Positions 1 to 12,960 of a stretch of DNA of 64,000 nucleotides are shown here, piece by piece. Below the pieces are notes generated by a model. It did not search any database, was not told the origin of the DNA, and saw only the letters and a list, made by a program, of their open reading frames with translations. Numbering within the stretch: position 1 is the stretch's first letter; each line of letters starts with the position of its first letter. This DNA comes from Cinclus cinclus (lineage: Eukaryota; Chordata; Aves; Passeriformes; Cinclidae). The stretch is taken from the NCBI RefSeq assembly GCF_963662255.1, contig NC_085047.1, positions 92,759,619 through 92,823,618 on the forward strand, in the 5' to 3' direction. The position numbers and the translations under genes are program-made.

Positions 1-445
1 GAATTCATAGCTCTTACAACAACTGATGTTTTAAAAAGCAATACATTTTTAAAAAAGAAACCAGGTATTCATGAAGATAATCCTGAACAAGAATTCTTGG
101 TGAGACTTTGCAAGTAAAAATTTCAGGGCTTGTCCATATGAGGAAATTAAGTGTGGCAGAGCTACGGCCATAAAATTATAATGCTGCAGCAGCTACTGCT
201 TGTGTAACTCTCTATGTTCCTGCACAGAAAGTATTCTGGAATAATAGACTGTTTCTTTGGGGTTTTTGGTAGACCTTACACTGCTTTGGAACTAACATAA
301 ACTCTTTCTGCCTCATAATCACTTGGCCCCCTACTACTGAAATCAGCCTTCCATTTTGTCTTTTGTGCAAATGCCCCTTCACCAAATTACACTTTTGCAG
401 CATAACCAATGACTACAGAAGATGTGTGCAACTACTAATTATAGG
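1..445. other. AT-rich unique sequence, nothing recognised
   Basis: No gene, known repeat or regulatory signature was recognised. The short reading frames here start at chance ATGs and have no recognisable protein texture. The window begins exactly on an EcoRI hexamer, which may be coincidence or a clone end. Confidence 0.5.
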
Positions 446-553
446 GAAAAAAAGAAAACAAACAAACAAACAAAAAAACCAAACCAAAACAAAAAAAACA
501 AAAACAACAAAAAAAAACCCAAACAAAAAAACCCCCCAAAAAACCAAAGAACC
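446..553. repeat. A-rich low-complexity tract with (CAAA)n core
   Basis: About 108 bases made almost entirely of A with interspersed C, including several AAAC tetranucleotide units near the left end and runs of A and C further right. It produces a spurious lysine-rich frame on the plus strand (363-656). No LINE or SINE body is recognisable next to it, so it is called simple repeat and not a retroposon tail. Confidence 0.9.
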
Positions 554-3150
554 TGACATGGTAAGGGTGTGCACGCAAAAGAGGGACAGAAGGCCAGAGC
601 CAAGGCTACTACATTTTCTGCACAGTACTAAGGAGAATGGTAAAGGTGATCTCTGACCAGGAAGAGAAATTGCTCTACTCCCTCAGAGAACATGAAATTC
701 CCTCCCTTACTTTTTTGGGATTTGCCAGTTTATTGGGTGTAGCACTGGCAGATGAGCCCTAAAAAAGTTTGTTGCAGTGCTTTAAATGAGAAGCAACACA
801 TGGTTTAGGGACAAGGCTGAGGCAGTTCAACACAGCACCTTCAGTGAGTAAATTTCAATTTGCTTTCAACTTAGTATCACAGGAAACTTTGAGAGAAAAT
901 GGATTGAAGTACTTACAGTGCATATAAATCATAATATGTAAAGGGAACACCTTTTCAGTTATCTACTTGATGAATAGTAAGAAGGAAAAATATTAAGCTT
1001 GAAGCTTAAAAATTTAATATAGGGTAATGCAGAAACAGGGTTGGTTCAAGCAGTGATCTGATATTGTAATAACCAAACAAAAATGGAACTTGAGTGGTTT
1101 ATATGTGTTATCAGAACTCTTCAGATGAATGGAGGTTTTAGTAAGAGGATATATTTTATATGTAAACTCTATAGTCTTCTGATAAATGTTCAATATTAAA
1201 CTTACCTAAAATTCTAATAAAATAAAACATACAAGAACAACATCCACACGAGGTGGTTCAAGTTACTTTTACCACATTCTAAGAAACAGTTTATATAGTG
1301 TTTGCTATCACAGAACCCTGTTTAATAAAAAATGGGATTTGGAGACACATAGATCAAAAAATGGGAGTCTCTGTTGCATAAATAAAAAATTTCACTCACC
1401 AGATGAAAATGGACACAATACATTGTGCAGACTGGTCCATTAGTGCCCACCAGACTATGGGCTCTATCCTATGGACATAGCTTTAACAGAAAGGTTTTAT
1501 AATTTTAAAGTTTGTAGTCCCAATTTTTTTGTGCTTGCCAGCAATGGGATAATAATGAGAACTAAACACTATAGATACTGAAGATGCCCAAAAAGATTCA
1601 TATTTTAAGTGGCTTTTCTTTTCATATGTTTTTAGGCCTATATACTTTTTCTTCTAAAAATGCTCAAATAACAAAGTTTATTGATAAGAATATAATAAAA
1701 TAAATGAAATAGAATTAAATATATATTGCAAAATATTCCCTAAAGTAAGTTCTTAGCAAGAAGAAGTTGGCCTTTTCCTAAGTATTTCCCTCTTCCTATC
1801 AGGAGACAGAAACATTGCATGGGAACGTTGTATCTTAACATAAGAATTTGAATTCTGAATCAGAAAATGGTCGGGAGCCAAACGCCAAAGAATAAAAGGT
1901 AACATCTAGTCACACTTCCTATGTTATAACCTCCCTCTTCTAATCTGGAGAAAATAAGTAAGACTGAAGCTGGTAGTGAAGTGAGTTGCCAGACTGATAG
2001 AAAAACAAGGACTAAGAGTCCCAGATTCCCACTCAAGCACCATCTGCAGTGAGTTGCATTTCCTGCTTAGTCCTATAGACTTTGTTCAGCTTAGAGAGGA
2101 CCTGTGACTGAATTCTCTTCATTAACTGATGTAATATAAATTCCCAACTAGGAATGTATGATCAATGTGAAAACATGAGAAAACTTGAACTGGAACAAAA
2201 TGATCAGTTAAGGAAAACATTAAGAATTCACATACTTGTGCTGATTTTGTACATCGTTGCTACAAACCCCACAGAGTCACAGTTCCACTACCCTACAACA
2301 GCTAAAGGAGTTTATTTGTCTAAATATGTTTTCAGGAAAGTGCCTCTGTCAGGGAGATGCTGGCAGCATCAGTACTCAAGCTAGCCTGTGAGGAAAAAAG
2401 TCCCCATTACTGGAAACTTCAGAAATACTCCAGTATTTCAGCTTTTGTTACCATTTCACCCTTAGGAGTGTTGTGCTCTGCTGTGTACCTCTTAGTCTGT
2501 ACATTACCCTTACTGTAAGCTTGGCTAGTGTAGAAATAACCACAATTTTCTTTTTTTTCTGTTACAAAATTCCAACTTGACCACATATTTACAAAGGATA
2601 ATGAAGACCCTTGAACACAAAATAAAATCAAGTTTAATGTAGTTATCCCAAGGCTGAGTAAATGGTCTTTTCCTCTCTGTGTCTTTATTTGTCTGACAAG
2701 CTGTTCACACTTAATTTGTATAGAGTACCATTTAGTCTTGATGTGCACTCTGTCTTCCCAGATTAGTTTAGTCAAATAGCCACCTCATCACCCACATCCA
2801 AACAATTGTTTTACAAGAGATACCTTATGACCAGTCAGCAGAGAAATCATTAGTGTATGGTGGAAAAGAGATGCTGAACTGCTTCAAAATGAATGAATTA
2901 GCAGATAGTATGCTGGCCAGGTGACCCAAAGCCACAAGCAGCAAAATGCATCAGAACATGAACCTACTGCATTGTAGTCCAGTATTTTGTCTCAATGGCA
3001 AAAGGAGATGTCATTCATGGACAGCACATGAGCCTAGTCATTATTTGCAGCTCCTTTCTTTTGTATTCCCTTAGTATACAAATAACTACACCAGGGATTT
3101 CATACGGCACCTCCCTGTCCAGTCCCTCTAATCACTATAGGGACTTATTG
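554..3150. other. Unique AT-rich sequence without recognisable features
   Basis: About 2.6 kb with no recognisable exon, RNA gene or repeat. Reading frames are all under 120 codons and show no family motifs. Some of it could be old unrecognised repeat. Confidence 0.45.
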
Positions 3151-3370
3151 TCCATTAATTTTTCTGACTCCTGTTTTGAAGACCCTCTGAGGGTCTGTGT
3201 TGGCAATCTCTTGTAGTAGCAAGCTCTGGAAATTCACTATACAGTGGGTAAAAGGATTGGCTGTTTCTTTGCTTTAACTCAGTTTCCTACTATTTTCACT
3301 TAGTAGCCTCTAGTTCTTATAACGTGGAATTTGGTGAACAACAGTTCTGCATTATCTTCGTGCCAGAACT
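3150..3370 (-). mobile_element. Ancient CR1/L3-like LINE fragment
   Basis: Read on the plus strand, this matches from memory the reverse complement of the end of the reverse-transcriptase ORF of old amniote CR1/L3 elements. The order is: a short 'wrong-side' stretch around 3220-3250, a TTTCTTTGCTTTAACTCAG-like stretch, a CCTCTAGTTCTTATAACG stretch near 3307, then TGGTGAACAACAG-like sequence. The order agrees with what I recall of the family, but the copy is heavily diverged with no intact frame. The family name is uncertain; a related LINE subfamily is possible. Confidence 0.5.
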
Positions 3371-6169
3371 TCACTCATCTGCCATCTTCCCCCACTTTGT
3401 TCTCCAAAGAGAGGTATGACTTCAATTTATTACACAACTGTTGATTAGTCATATGATCAAAACCACCTGTGTTGTATGTATTTTATTTTAGTAAAGCATT
3501 TTGAATTTTTAGACGATGTTCTCATAATCTTTGAGAAGCTTTAGTTAAAAAACCCCTCATCAATAGTAATGTTCATATTTCTCTCCATGTGGAAGGAAAA
3601 GGGACATCAGAATGATTGAACATTTCTAGCTGTTATTAGAAGTGTTCATAGAAATAATATAATTTATGTTATGAGATTTGAGACTAGATAAGCAATCATG
3701 AAATTAAGGACTGTAGTATAATGTGCATGGAAGGTAAGAAAAACCTTAAATTGTGAGGTCATGTAGAACTCCTCTCAGAATCAGCACCTCAGAATTAGAA
3801 AAGTCACTGGAGATTAAGGTACGACCGAGAATGAAAGGTCCAATTGCTCTCTGACATCTGGGAGCCTGGATGTCTTTCTCTTGGAAAAAAATTTTTCGCT
3901 ATATAATTTCAAGATTTTAAGCATCAATTTGAGTACAATTTAAACATCATCATAATATTGATGTAATATAACTTGTTTGTGTGACTTCTCTTTCAAAATG
4001 TATTCCAAAATACCGAAAAATTCAAATAGACTTCATGAACATACACCTTCCTATGTATCATTCAGCATCTGCTGAAGGTATCTCCTTTACTTCAACCTTA
4101 AAAACCTACTTTCATAATCCTCAAATCAACCACAGCAACGTATCTCACCCCATTGTCTCTCTTTTATCCCTACTGTTGTAATATATTTTCATAGAAATAC
4201 TTAACCTATGCTTACCAGTGACACAAACAACTTGAGTGCCATGTCCTGTGAAGTCTGAAGACCAAGGTCAGGTTTTTGCCTATTTCAATATCCATGTCTC
4301 CACACGTGCCCCTGAGTAAATCAGGCACGCATGCACAACATTTATTTCAATCCTTTCCTTTCTCATCCCAAAACAGCTGTTTAATAATGGCTATTTGCAG
4401 GCTGAAATGTTGAAGCCTTACATTTGAGTGGGTACTAGGAAAGCAGAAAGAAACTTCCTGCTCATTCTAGCTCCAGCTAGACTCTCTTTCAGCCTTTACT
4501 GAGCCCGATAAACACAACCAGCTGCACTTGGCTGCTTCTTTGCCCTGCGTGTCAAAGGGATAATCACACCCTATCTGCTTAATGCTTCCTTTGGCTCCTC
4601 TTGTGTCTTGCTTCCCTTCCCATGCTCTGCTTTGCATTGTAACTCCTTAGCTTTCTGACTGTTGCCTTTGCCCTCACTCTTGTTTTGCCCTTCAACTTGG
4701 TACAACTGTACTGAGTACAACCGTATTGAGTTTCCTGTCTTTTGGCTTGGTTTCTGATCCCAGGTCTTGCCTAGATGCTTGCCTTGTATATCTCTGCCCT
4801 TCTATTGCCTAACTTTAACTTGCTTTGCTCTGATTGGGGTCTACATCCAACTCGAGCCAGATCCTGGAACTATATTTGATCATGTGTTCAAAAATGCTTG
4901 TTCCAAATCTTTGAGAAAATTGCTTGGACTTCCAACCCAAACCCTTCTAGTATTCTGCGATTCTTGTGGTACAAGCAGAGGAGTGTCCACAGAGGGCTGA
5001 ATATGGGTCAGTGTCCCCACACACAAGTGACAGTCATAACTTGTGATGCCCAAGTATGCCTACAGATTTTCCTCACTTCAGGCACCTCATAGAATTTGGA
5101 GGAAAGGTATAAGGGTCATCCAATAATCACCTCTAAAATGATGATTAGTAGAGTTCTCAGCTCATGATGGGATATCAAATGTGAAAAGATAAGCAGAATA
5201 AAAGGGCACAGATTTTAATTTGCCTTGTTGTATATGAACCTTTTCAACTTTCATTGAATTTAGAAGAAACATTTCAAAAATGTAACCACCTAATTGGACA
5301 ACAAACTGCTACTGTGGCTGCATATGCATAGAGATGGTGAAATTTTGGCAAAGGCAGAAGCAAAACCAAACTTCAGCGCTTGGATCCCACTGTTTTTTAG
5401 AACTTGGAGGTTTCATGCTCAGAAAAAATTGCCAAATTCTGACTAAAATGAACTGGAAAGAGGGAATTACTTGATTTTGTTTCTCTTTGCTGAGATAATG
5501 GATATTTTACTGAACATGGGAAAGTACTAATCTTCTACTTTTCATCATTCATGGACAGCAACCTGAAAACTCACTGAAGACTGGAGAATTACAGTGTCCT
5601 CTATTCATCCAACTCTGTTTTCCACAATATTCCCATTTTTTCCACCTTTACTTCCAATCTGAAAAGAAGGGACTGGTGCTAAGCTTCCTCCAGTCCTCAA
5701 TTTAAGTTTGTGATGTGAACACCTAAAGGTCAAAATGCAGAAGTCTGTCCTCAGTTCTTATGCAGGCATAACTGTTGTTAACTTTTGATAAACACGACTC
5801 GTTTTTGTAACATTTCATGTATTTTCTTCTAAAACATTTAAAATGGTTTCCTCCATGTAGACAGGACATGGGTATTTACCCACCTTACATGGTGATGTTG
5901 AAATGTAGTGTTGTTTGAGGTGGTATGAACAAAGCCGTCGCATTGATGGTTTTGTCACAGCTGAATAATGTCTCCAATCCAACATCATTCTGGTATCACT
6001 ATACTAAACCATGATATATAATTTTTATATATTCTAAGTATTTTTTAGCTACAGGTGGTATAGAGTCAAACAAAAAACCCTACCCCTAAATGACATAATG
6101 ACATTACTGAGGCTGGTTTCTGTGAAAATAGTACTTACAAAGTATAGTATAGTAGTCACTATATATTCA
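3371..6169. other. Unique sequence, no recognised features
   Basis: About 2.8 kb of mixed composition. The stretch 4400-4800 is pyrimidine-rich, with weak repetition of CTTGCTTTGC-like words, but no element or exon could be supported. Confidence 0.45.
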
Positions 6170-6480
6170 TTCCCTCTCCCATCACTTAATTACATTACCC
6201 TTTAAAGACAGACATATAAGGTAATTAGAGATTTGAACAGCTCACAGCCAGATCACTTAAAGTAACATTGTTAATGGGCTTTAGAAGTTCTCCTTTTAAT
6301 ATTGCCAGTGTTATAACTTCTAATTACCTTAATAATTAGGGCTGTGTCATTCATTATTGAGGTAACAGTTGCTACCACTAATGGGTATTAGAGATCTCTC
6401 ACAAGGCATGTTTTGATGTTCTCACCGAGTTGCTTAGGGCAGGCAAGAGCTATTTGTCCTTAGAAACGTAGTGGTTGCTA
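6170..6480. promoter_or_regulatory. Candidate conserved non-coding element with four TAATTA cores
   Basis: Four TAATTA homeodomain cores lie within about 150 bases, at 6187-6192, 6222-6227, 6321-6326 and 6333-6338. The surrounding AT-rich sequence has no coding frame and no simple repeats. TAATTA is the known core site of Antp-class and paired-class homeodomains, and clusters of it are typical of vertebrate developmental enhancers. Enhancer function and conservation are inferred; AT-rich sequence also makes this hexamer by chance. Confidence 0.4.
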
Positions 6481-8094
6481 TGTGGTGGCCTGGGCAGAGG
6501 CATCCTTACTAACCACTTTAATATTGCCACCACCACCGCTGTTTGCACTGAGGACTGACTGCATTAAAGGCACTCACCATGCACTGCTCTTGAAATGCAA
6601 ATGCGGCACCTATGGATGAAATTTGTTGAACTCTAATTGCTTTTGGTACTATTGCTACAAATAACAGCATAAACTTGAATGCCAAATCTGACTGATATTC
6701 AAAGAAATCCATATGCAATTCTTTCCCATTCCCAACCCTACAAATTAGCAATGGTTATGATTTGCAAAGTTTAAGATGACACACTTGCTTCATGATGCAT
6801 GAGTAATTCAGAAGAATAACTACAACTAGGTTAAAATCTAAAGGAAAGCAACTGGGATTTGCAGTTATTTTGCCAAGATATAAGGCTAGAATCACCTTTT
6901 CAAGTCCACTTTTTCTAAAGACTTCTGGCATAGATTGAAACCAAGTCTTCTATGAAGAAGAGTCAAAGGTTCCTCCTTATTTGTCTGAAACTAGTTCAGA
7001 GATATAGGCCTGTTTATTGTTTATTGGCCATGCTACACTTTGAGGCTTAAGAGCTCATTCACAGGAGAGTGGAGGACTCAGGATTTACTCTACTCTGTAC
7101 CTTAAATTCACCAAGATTTATGTAACTGGAGACCAGAAAAGGTTTGGAGAACTATTAAACACAGGTAGATAGGGAAAAAAGTCAACTTCATTAGACAAAC
7201 TTTCACCAAACTGGTTTTAATAATCTAAGTTGACTGTGAGGACTGGAGACAGAATGCCTTCTCTTATTTACTTTGGTTTTTGGAGCTTTATTATACTGCA
7301 TTGTATGACTGTGATGAAAAATATTAAATCCTCAGGGATTGGAGGAACATTTACTTCTTAGATTTGTTTGTTTTCCAGACATAGATTCAACTGATTTCCT
7401 GACTCAGGTTAAATTACACTGAACAGGTAAAAGGGCAACTCTGTGATGCAGAGAAGAATGCCCTGGGGATAAAAAAAGAGATTGATTTATCCCAGTCCCA
7501 CTAAAAACACCCAGGAACTTAACATTTATTAGACTGGACATGAAGGACATACTCATATAGATAAGATACACATGGTAAATTAGCCCTTTAAAGTACAACA
7601 TTGAAATCAATACACTACACAGACACCACAAAGACACTCTCATTCCTCTTCATCTAAATTAAAATCTAGGTAAAAAATAGAAAAAAAATAGGAAAACAAA
7701 TCCCAAACTCATGTATCTACTTGACTAACAGGTGTGAACATTTCCCTCCCTCATCAGGTAAATATATAATGTGCTCATGGTTGAATCTGATTTAATTTCT
7801 ACAGACTTCTGATATTAGTTTGGCAAGTATCTTTGCTTCTTTGTGTCCTCTTTCAGTGAAAACAAAGGAATTATAAGAGTACTACCTTTGTCTGCTTTGA
7901 CCTGGAGTAGTACTAGATACACTCCAGACACAAATACAATCTCATCAAGGAAGGAATTCCAGTTAAGAATGATCATATTTCCTGTTGACTACAAGATAGA
8001 GTTCCAGGATTAAAAAAAAGGTAATATTAAAGTATACTAAAGTAATTTTAAAGATTTAAAAATCTGCAAGTCATACCTATATCTATGTGTTCAT
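6481..8094. other. Unique sequence, no recognised features
   Basis: Short frames on both strands (for example the minus-strand frame at 7404-7643) show no recognisable domains, and no repeat family was recognised. Confidence 0.45.
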
Positions 8095-8156
8095 ATACAG
8101 TGTATGTGCATATATATATATGTATAAATATATACTTACATATACACATACAATTC
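8095..8156. repeat. Degenerate TA/TG/CA-rich simple repeat
   Basis: Alternating pyrimidine-purine steps with interrupted TATA, TGTA and CATA units, including a short uninterrupted TA run near 8112. It has the texture of a decayed dinucleotide microsatellite. Confidence 0.75.
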
Positions 8157-11100
8157 ACACAAACTGTAGTGACACTAGTACCAAACATTTTGCTCACACA
8201 TTCCTAAAAGTTTTCAGAAATCTTTACTAGCCATTTGGCTATAAATCTATTCCATTAAATTTCAGAGCAGTCATGACAGAGATTCTACTGCTGTACTCTT
8301 AAACTACAAGACAAAAGGTATTAGATCTTAGATCACGTGAAACTACGCCAAGATCATTTCAGGAGCCCAAAGATACTTGTAATGCAATACAAACAAGTAA
8401 TTCAAACTACTCTATGCAATATTTACAAATACGTCAATCTTAGGTTAAAAAGCTGAACAAAGCATACCTGTACACATACTGTCATAGAGGAACTGAGCAG
8501 TATCTCCCTCAAAAGGAATAGCAGTTCAGACTGGTCTTCAACTTTAAAAAAAGTTATTCTGTGTTTTGGGTAAAGGCTCATGGCTGACCTGGACTGGTTA
8601 ACTCAATTTTTCATTTTACATCAAATGGATCAGTACATTATACACATTCTTAAAATTATCTCAAAGGATAAGTAAAGGCAAGGAAAAGGAACATGATGAA
8701 AGAGAGCCAAATTGATGTCATCTCTATGCTGCCTAAGTCTTAGTTTAAGTGATCATGGGGGCAGGCCTTATTACACCTCAATCAGATGCCTCCATCTGAA
8801 TGATCATCTAGGTTTTCTTCATGTTCACTAGAGTGGAACAGGTTCTTCTAAGGACACAGTTTAGCTCACCCTTGGTGGATAGCCCAGAGAAGTCATGAAG
8901 CCTGTTACATGCTTAGAGATCCTCAAAACTTGACTGGATGTTTAAATCCATTTGGATACCTTGTGTTCTACAAGTGTGCTTATCCTTGTTCACTGGCAAT
9001 ACAAAGAACCTGTGCTTACCAGCCCTGCCCTGTAGATTTCTCACTGATGAGGAGAGCTCCTGATTCTGCCCCTGTCTGCCTTCAAATGTCTACTGGATGA
9101 CACTGCAAAGTCAAGCACTGCCTGTGTTTCAGGACCAGAAAGTTCCCTAGACACACAAACAAACTTTTGTGGTCTGGAAATGGTTCACATAGCTCTTAAC
9201 TGTCTTTTTGAATGACTTTGGAGCAGGAACAGATTTGTCAAAACCCTGTCAAAGTCTGAAGCGGTAGACAATGCACAGTAGAAGTGCCGAAGCCAGTGCA
9301 AAACACAAGAGTTTTGATCATTTTAATTACAAAAGGACAAGAATGGTGACCTTTTTCATGCTGTTTGCTCTATGAAGACCCTTACTTTGTTTTAGCCTAG
9401 GTCATGTGTACCTCAGAAAGTGTTCTGGCAGTCTGTATCCCAACTAGATGGCAGTATATAATGAATGACATGCCTTCATCTAGGATATCCTATGGGCATG
9501 CTTTAAGCTTTTTCTTTCCAGGGTGTGTGAAACAGTCTCCCTTGTGGATACTCAACATAAAAAATGGCAGTGTCTCACTTGTGCATGAACAGGCTTTGTC
9601 TAGCTGTTGGAATGTATGCTCACATTGTACCATACAGTTCTAGTGCCCTCAAATCATCCAGATGGAGGCCTGGCCGGATTATTCAGTGGTATCCAGCCAG
9701 ATACAGCATGCCTGTCCTTCCTTCCAGTGAAACCCAGAAAACTATGGAGATGAGTTACTGGTATGAGCAAAGACAAATCTCTGTTATTACCAGTTTAAAA
9801 AAAACAAACCAACTGTAACATTAGTGCCAACTTGGTCCTCTGAGATTAGTCACACTTGGCCCTCTGAGATCAACAGGAGAATTTTGTGTGACTTCACATG
9901 AAATGTGACACCTTCTCACCTACCCCTAGGAGTGAGTTACAGCTAGAAGATGCATCCAGATGCAGAAAGAGAGAAACACCTCCAGGTGTGAAATACAAGC
10001 TGGGCTAAACTGCTTTTGCCACTTATTCATCCCTCAATCAACAAGCTTCCTCTGCAGCTTATTCTTAACCCTGACCTACTCTTCTCCTGTGGCACCCCAG
10101 ATAAGGAAATTGAGAGAACAAACATGAGATAGTTTTCCCCATATTCCAAGAGGATATAAAGTCATGTTTTCCATCAGACATAGTCAAAAAGTTCACTAAA
10201 TTAGAATACCTTTTGAGTACTAAAATGTTTTACATTACATATGCAACCCATAACTGAAAACCTTTTACATACATGGAAGATAAATACTTAAAAATTTCCA
10301 TCAGTGTTTTCCTGGAAGAAGCAGTATTGGTTAAGATCTTCCCACTAGGTAAAAAATGAGAATATCTCAAACTGCCAATTTTATTTATCATAGTTGAGCT
10401 AAGGAAAGTATATTCCAACATAGTTTTCTAAAAAAGTTCAGCAACATTCCTGTCAATGCCACATTCTCTCACTAGGTAGTAAAAGGAGAAAAAAGCAACC
10501 TCACTCCAAATTATACTGTGATATTTTCCCAACTTCCAAAAAGGCACAAGCAGCATTTCCTTCTGATATTAATATATCCAGACTACAAGTTTTAATAGTG
10601 TTTAAGATGAAACTATTGTCCTCATGAATCAAAAAGTCATCATAGAAGGCTGAACATCTGCATGTTTATGAAGAAAGGAGTGATGATTAAGATAAAACTT
10701 ATCCCCTTACTGATCTCAGGCTGCTCTTTCAGATTAAAAGAGTAAAATTAAATAATATCATAACATTAAAGACCTCAGAGCTTGCTGAGAGTGAGTGAGT
10801 TCATGACAGGCACAAACACCAGTAACTATATCTATTCAACATTCTTTACTGACAAATCTTTATACCAAAGGCACATGCCTGTACACATGGATATACATAG
10901 ATTAATCTATACATACTTTTTTTTGCTATAGGATTTCTACTTTTTTTCTTCTTTTTGAATGTAAGTATATTACTCCATCAAAAAATTTCAACATCTTGAA
11001 GAATACTGGAGAAATGAATAATGTATGCACAGGCTTGTGTGCTACGTGGAAATGTTGTATGAGTCAACTGTGATTCCACAGGTCTGTTTCCTTCCACTGA

Positions 11101-11534
11101 GTTTCAGCTAAAAAAAGCCCTGTTTCTGCCCCACTCTATCATATGATTTAGCAGATGCACTTTTGAAAAAATGAGTAATTGCATTTAAGTCAACCTGCAT
11201 GCACTGAAGTTAAGCACTGCTTAAGTGTTTGCAGGATTAGGGTTTAAGTTTCCACTTATCCCTATTGCAGCTGTGTGACATATACCCCAATGAATGCATT
11301 TCTCATCAGTTTTAATTCACGTTTTCTCTTTCTGGGGACTGAAAATGGCAAACATGAGTAGAGGCTGAGTGGTGTTGTTTCTGTTAGGCCTACACACCTA
11401 ATAAAACATAATATTTACTCTCATTATTATCATCAAAAATTGAGTTAGAGATTCACTATATGACCCAGTGATCATGCTACACATGATACCTTACTTCAAG
11501 AAACAGCCTTAAGTTTTAAATTCAATATTGGATA
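8157..11534. other. Unique sequence, no recognised features
   Basis: About 3.4 kb. Around 8880-8945 there is a weak resemblance to the CR1 ORF2 C-terminal coding strand ('agagatcctcaaaac..tggatg'), too short and diverged to call. Overlapping short frames at 9404-9818 have no recognised protein texture. Confidence 0.4.
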
Positions 11535-11585
11535 ACTTAATTATATATATATAATATGTATAAATATAAATATTTATATGTGTGT
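11535..11585. repeat. TA-rich simple repeat
   Basis: About 50 bases composed of TATATA and TATAAATA units ending in TGTGTG. Low-complexity sequence with no other signal. Confidence 0.75.
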
Positions 11586-12483
11586 AGTGGATTCAGTATG
11601 TCACTAGAATGAAACCAGCAATTGTTAGACAGGTTTTGTGGCTGGTGTCATTTAGAAAGTTACAGTACCCCAATCCTACTGATACTTAAAGAAATGCCCA
11701 GACTACATTGGTTTACAACTAGACCCTGCTATTGTCTTACACATAAATCATACGCAAATTAGGCAAAAACAGGTATCATACTGTAATTTTTTTCTCACAA
11801 GATACTCAGATAAATTAATGAAATCAGGTCAGGACCTCGTCCATATTAACCTGAAAAGTGCACAGACTCTTGCTACTACATCACTAGTTGAAATTTAGAC
11901 ACATGTAAGTAAGCTGAATTTATCGTCTGATGGCAGTGAAACCAGCAGAATGTCCTAAGAGACATCAGACAACTCTTAGAAATCATCAATACCTAGGATT
12001 CCTGCCAGAAAAAAACAAACCCAAGAAACTCTTAAGGTTTTAGGGGTCTGACCTTTTTCTTTGCTTAAGTCTGCATTTGACGGACCTATTGACATAAACC
12101 CCGGAATCACAGTGTCTTACTAAAGAGAAAAGACTATGGTCTTCTATACATGAATGGATATTGGGATGCAGAGATGCAAAGATTAAGTTTGGCGCATGCC
12201 TAGCTTTCCTCCAGGATAGGGTCTAGACACAGCCAGCACAAAGATGAAATCTAAGAACTTGAGAACACTTCAGAATCTGATAATAAAGACATGGCTCAAT
12301 TAATTGTAAGGTTTAATGGCCTTTCCTTGTTCTACCTTCCTCTTAGCAGGATTCTGGTTTGGTCTCAACAGGAAGTCACAGAATAACTCAAGACTTTTGA
12401 GGTTTCTTCCTCACACTGACCAAGGATAGCTATTGAAGCAAATGTCAGTGAGAACTGCATTTTAGTTCCTTATGTTACATATT

Positions 12484-12960
12484 GTAGAACCATAAAATGG
12501 TTTGGGTTAGAAGGGGCCTCAAAGATCACCTAGTTCCAACAACCCTGCTATGGGCAGGGACACCTTTCAGGTTTCTCAGTGCTCCATCCAGCCTGACCTT
12601 GAACAGTTCCAGGGATGGATCATCCACTTCTCTGGGCAACCTGTTCCATTGACTCACCACCCACACGATAGAGAATTATTTCCTAATATCTAAAATAAAT
12701 CTGCCTCTTTCAATTTTATTTCATTCCCCCCTTGTCCTGTTACTACACACCCTGTAAAAAGTCCCCCTTTATCTTTCTTGTAGGCTCCCTTCAGATACTG
12801 GAAGTTTGCAATTAGGTCACCTTAAAGCCTTCTCTTTTCCAGGCCAACAATCCTAAGTCACTCAGCCTTTCCTCTAGAAGAGTTGCTCAATCCCTCTAAT
12901 TATCTTCATGGCCCTCCTCTGGACTTGCTCCAACATTTTTTGATGTGTCAAAAGACTCCA
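12484..12960 (-). mobile_element. CR1 LINE 3' fragment (avian), 5'-truncated
   Basis: The plus strand begins with a decayed version of the CR1 3' terminus followed by the hallmark avian CR1 words in order: GGTTTGGGTTAGAAGGGGCC, ATCACCTAGTTCCAACAACC, GGGCAACCTGTTCCATTGAC, TTTCCTAATATCTAAAATAA, CTTGTCCTGTTACTACA and CTTCATGGCCCTCCTCTGG. These are the reverse complement of the end of CR1 ORF2 plus its short 3' UTR, so the element lies on the minus strand. It ends near 12960, which gives the usual 5' truncation. Small indels and substitutions break the reading frame, so it is inactive and moderately old. Confidence 0.93.

Noticed and set aside
1..6. Window starts exactly with an EcoRI site
   Set aside because: One hexamer at an edge is not evidence of a clone junction or vector; no vector sequence follows.
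363..656. 97-codon lysine-rich reading frame
   Set aside because: It is produced by the A-rich simple repeat at 446-553.
8880..8960. Weak similarity to the CR1 ORF2 coding strand
   Set aside because: Only about 30 bases match loosely and neighbouring family words are missing.
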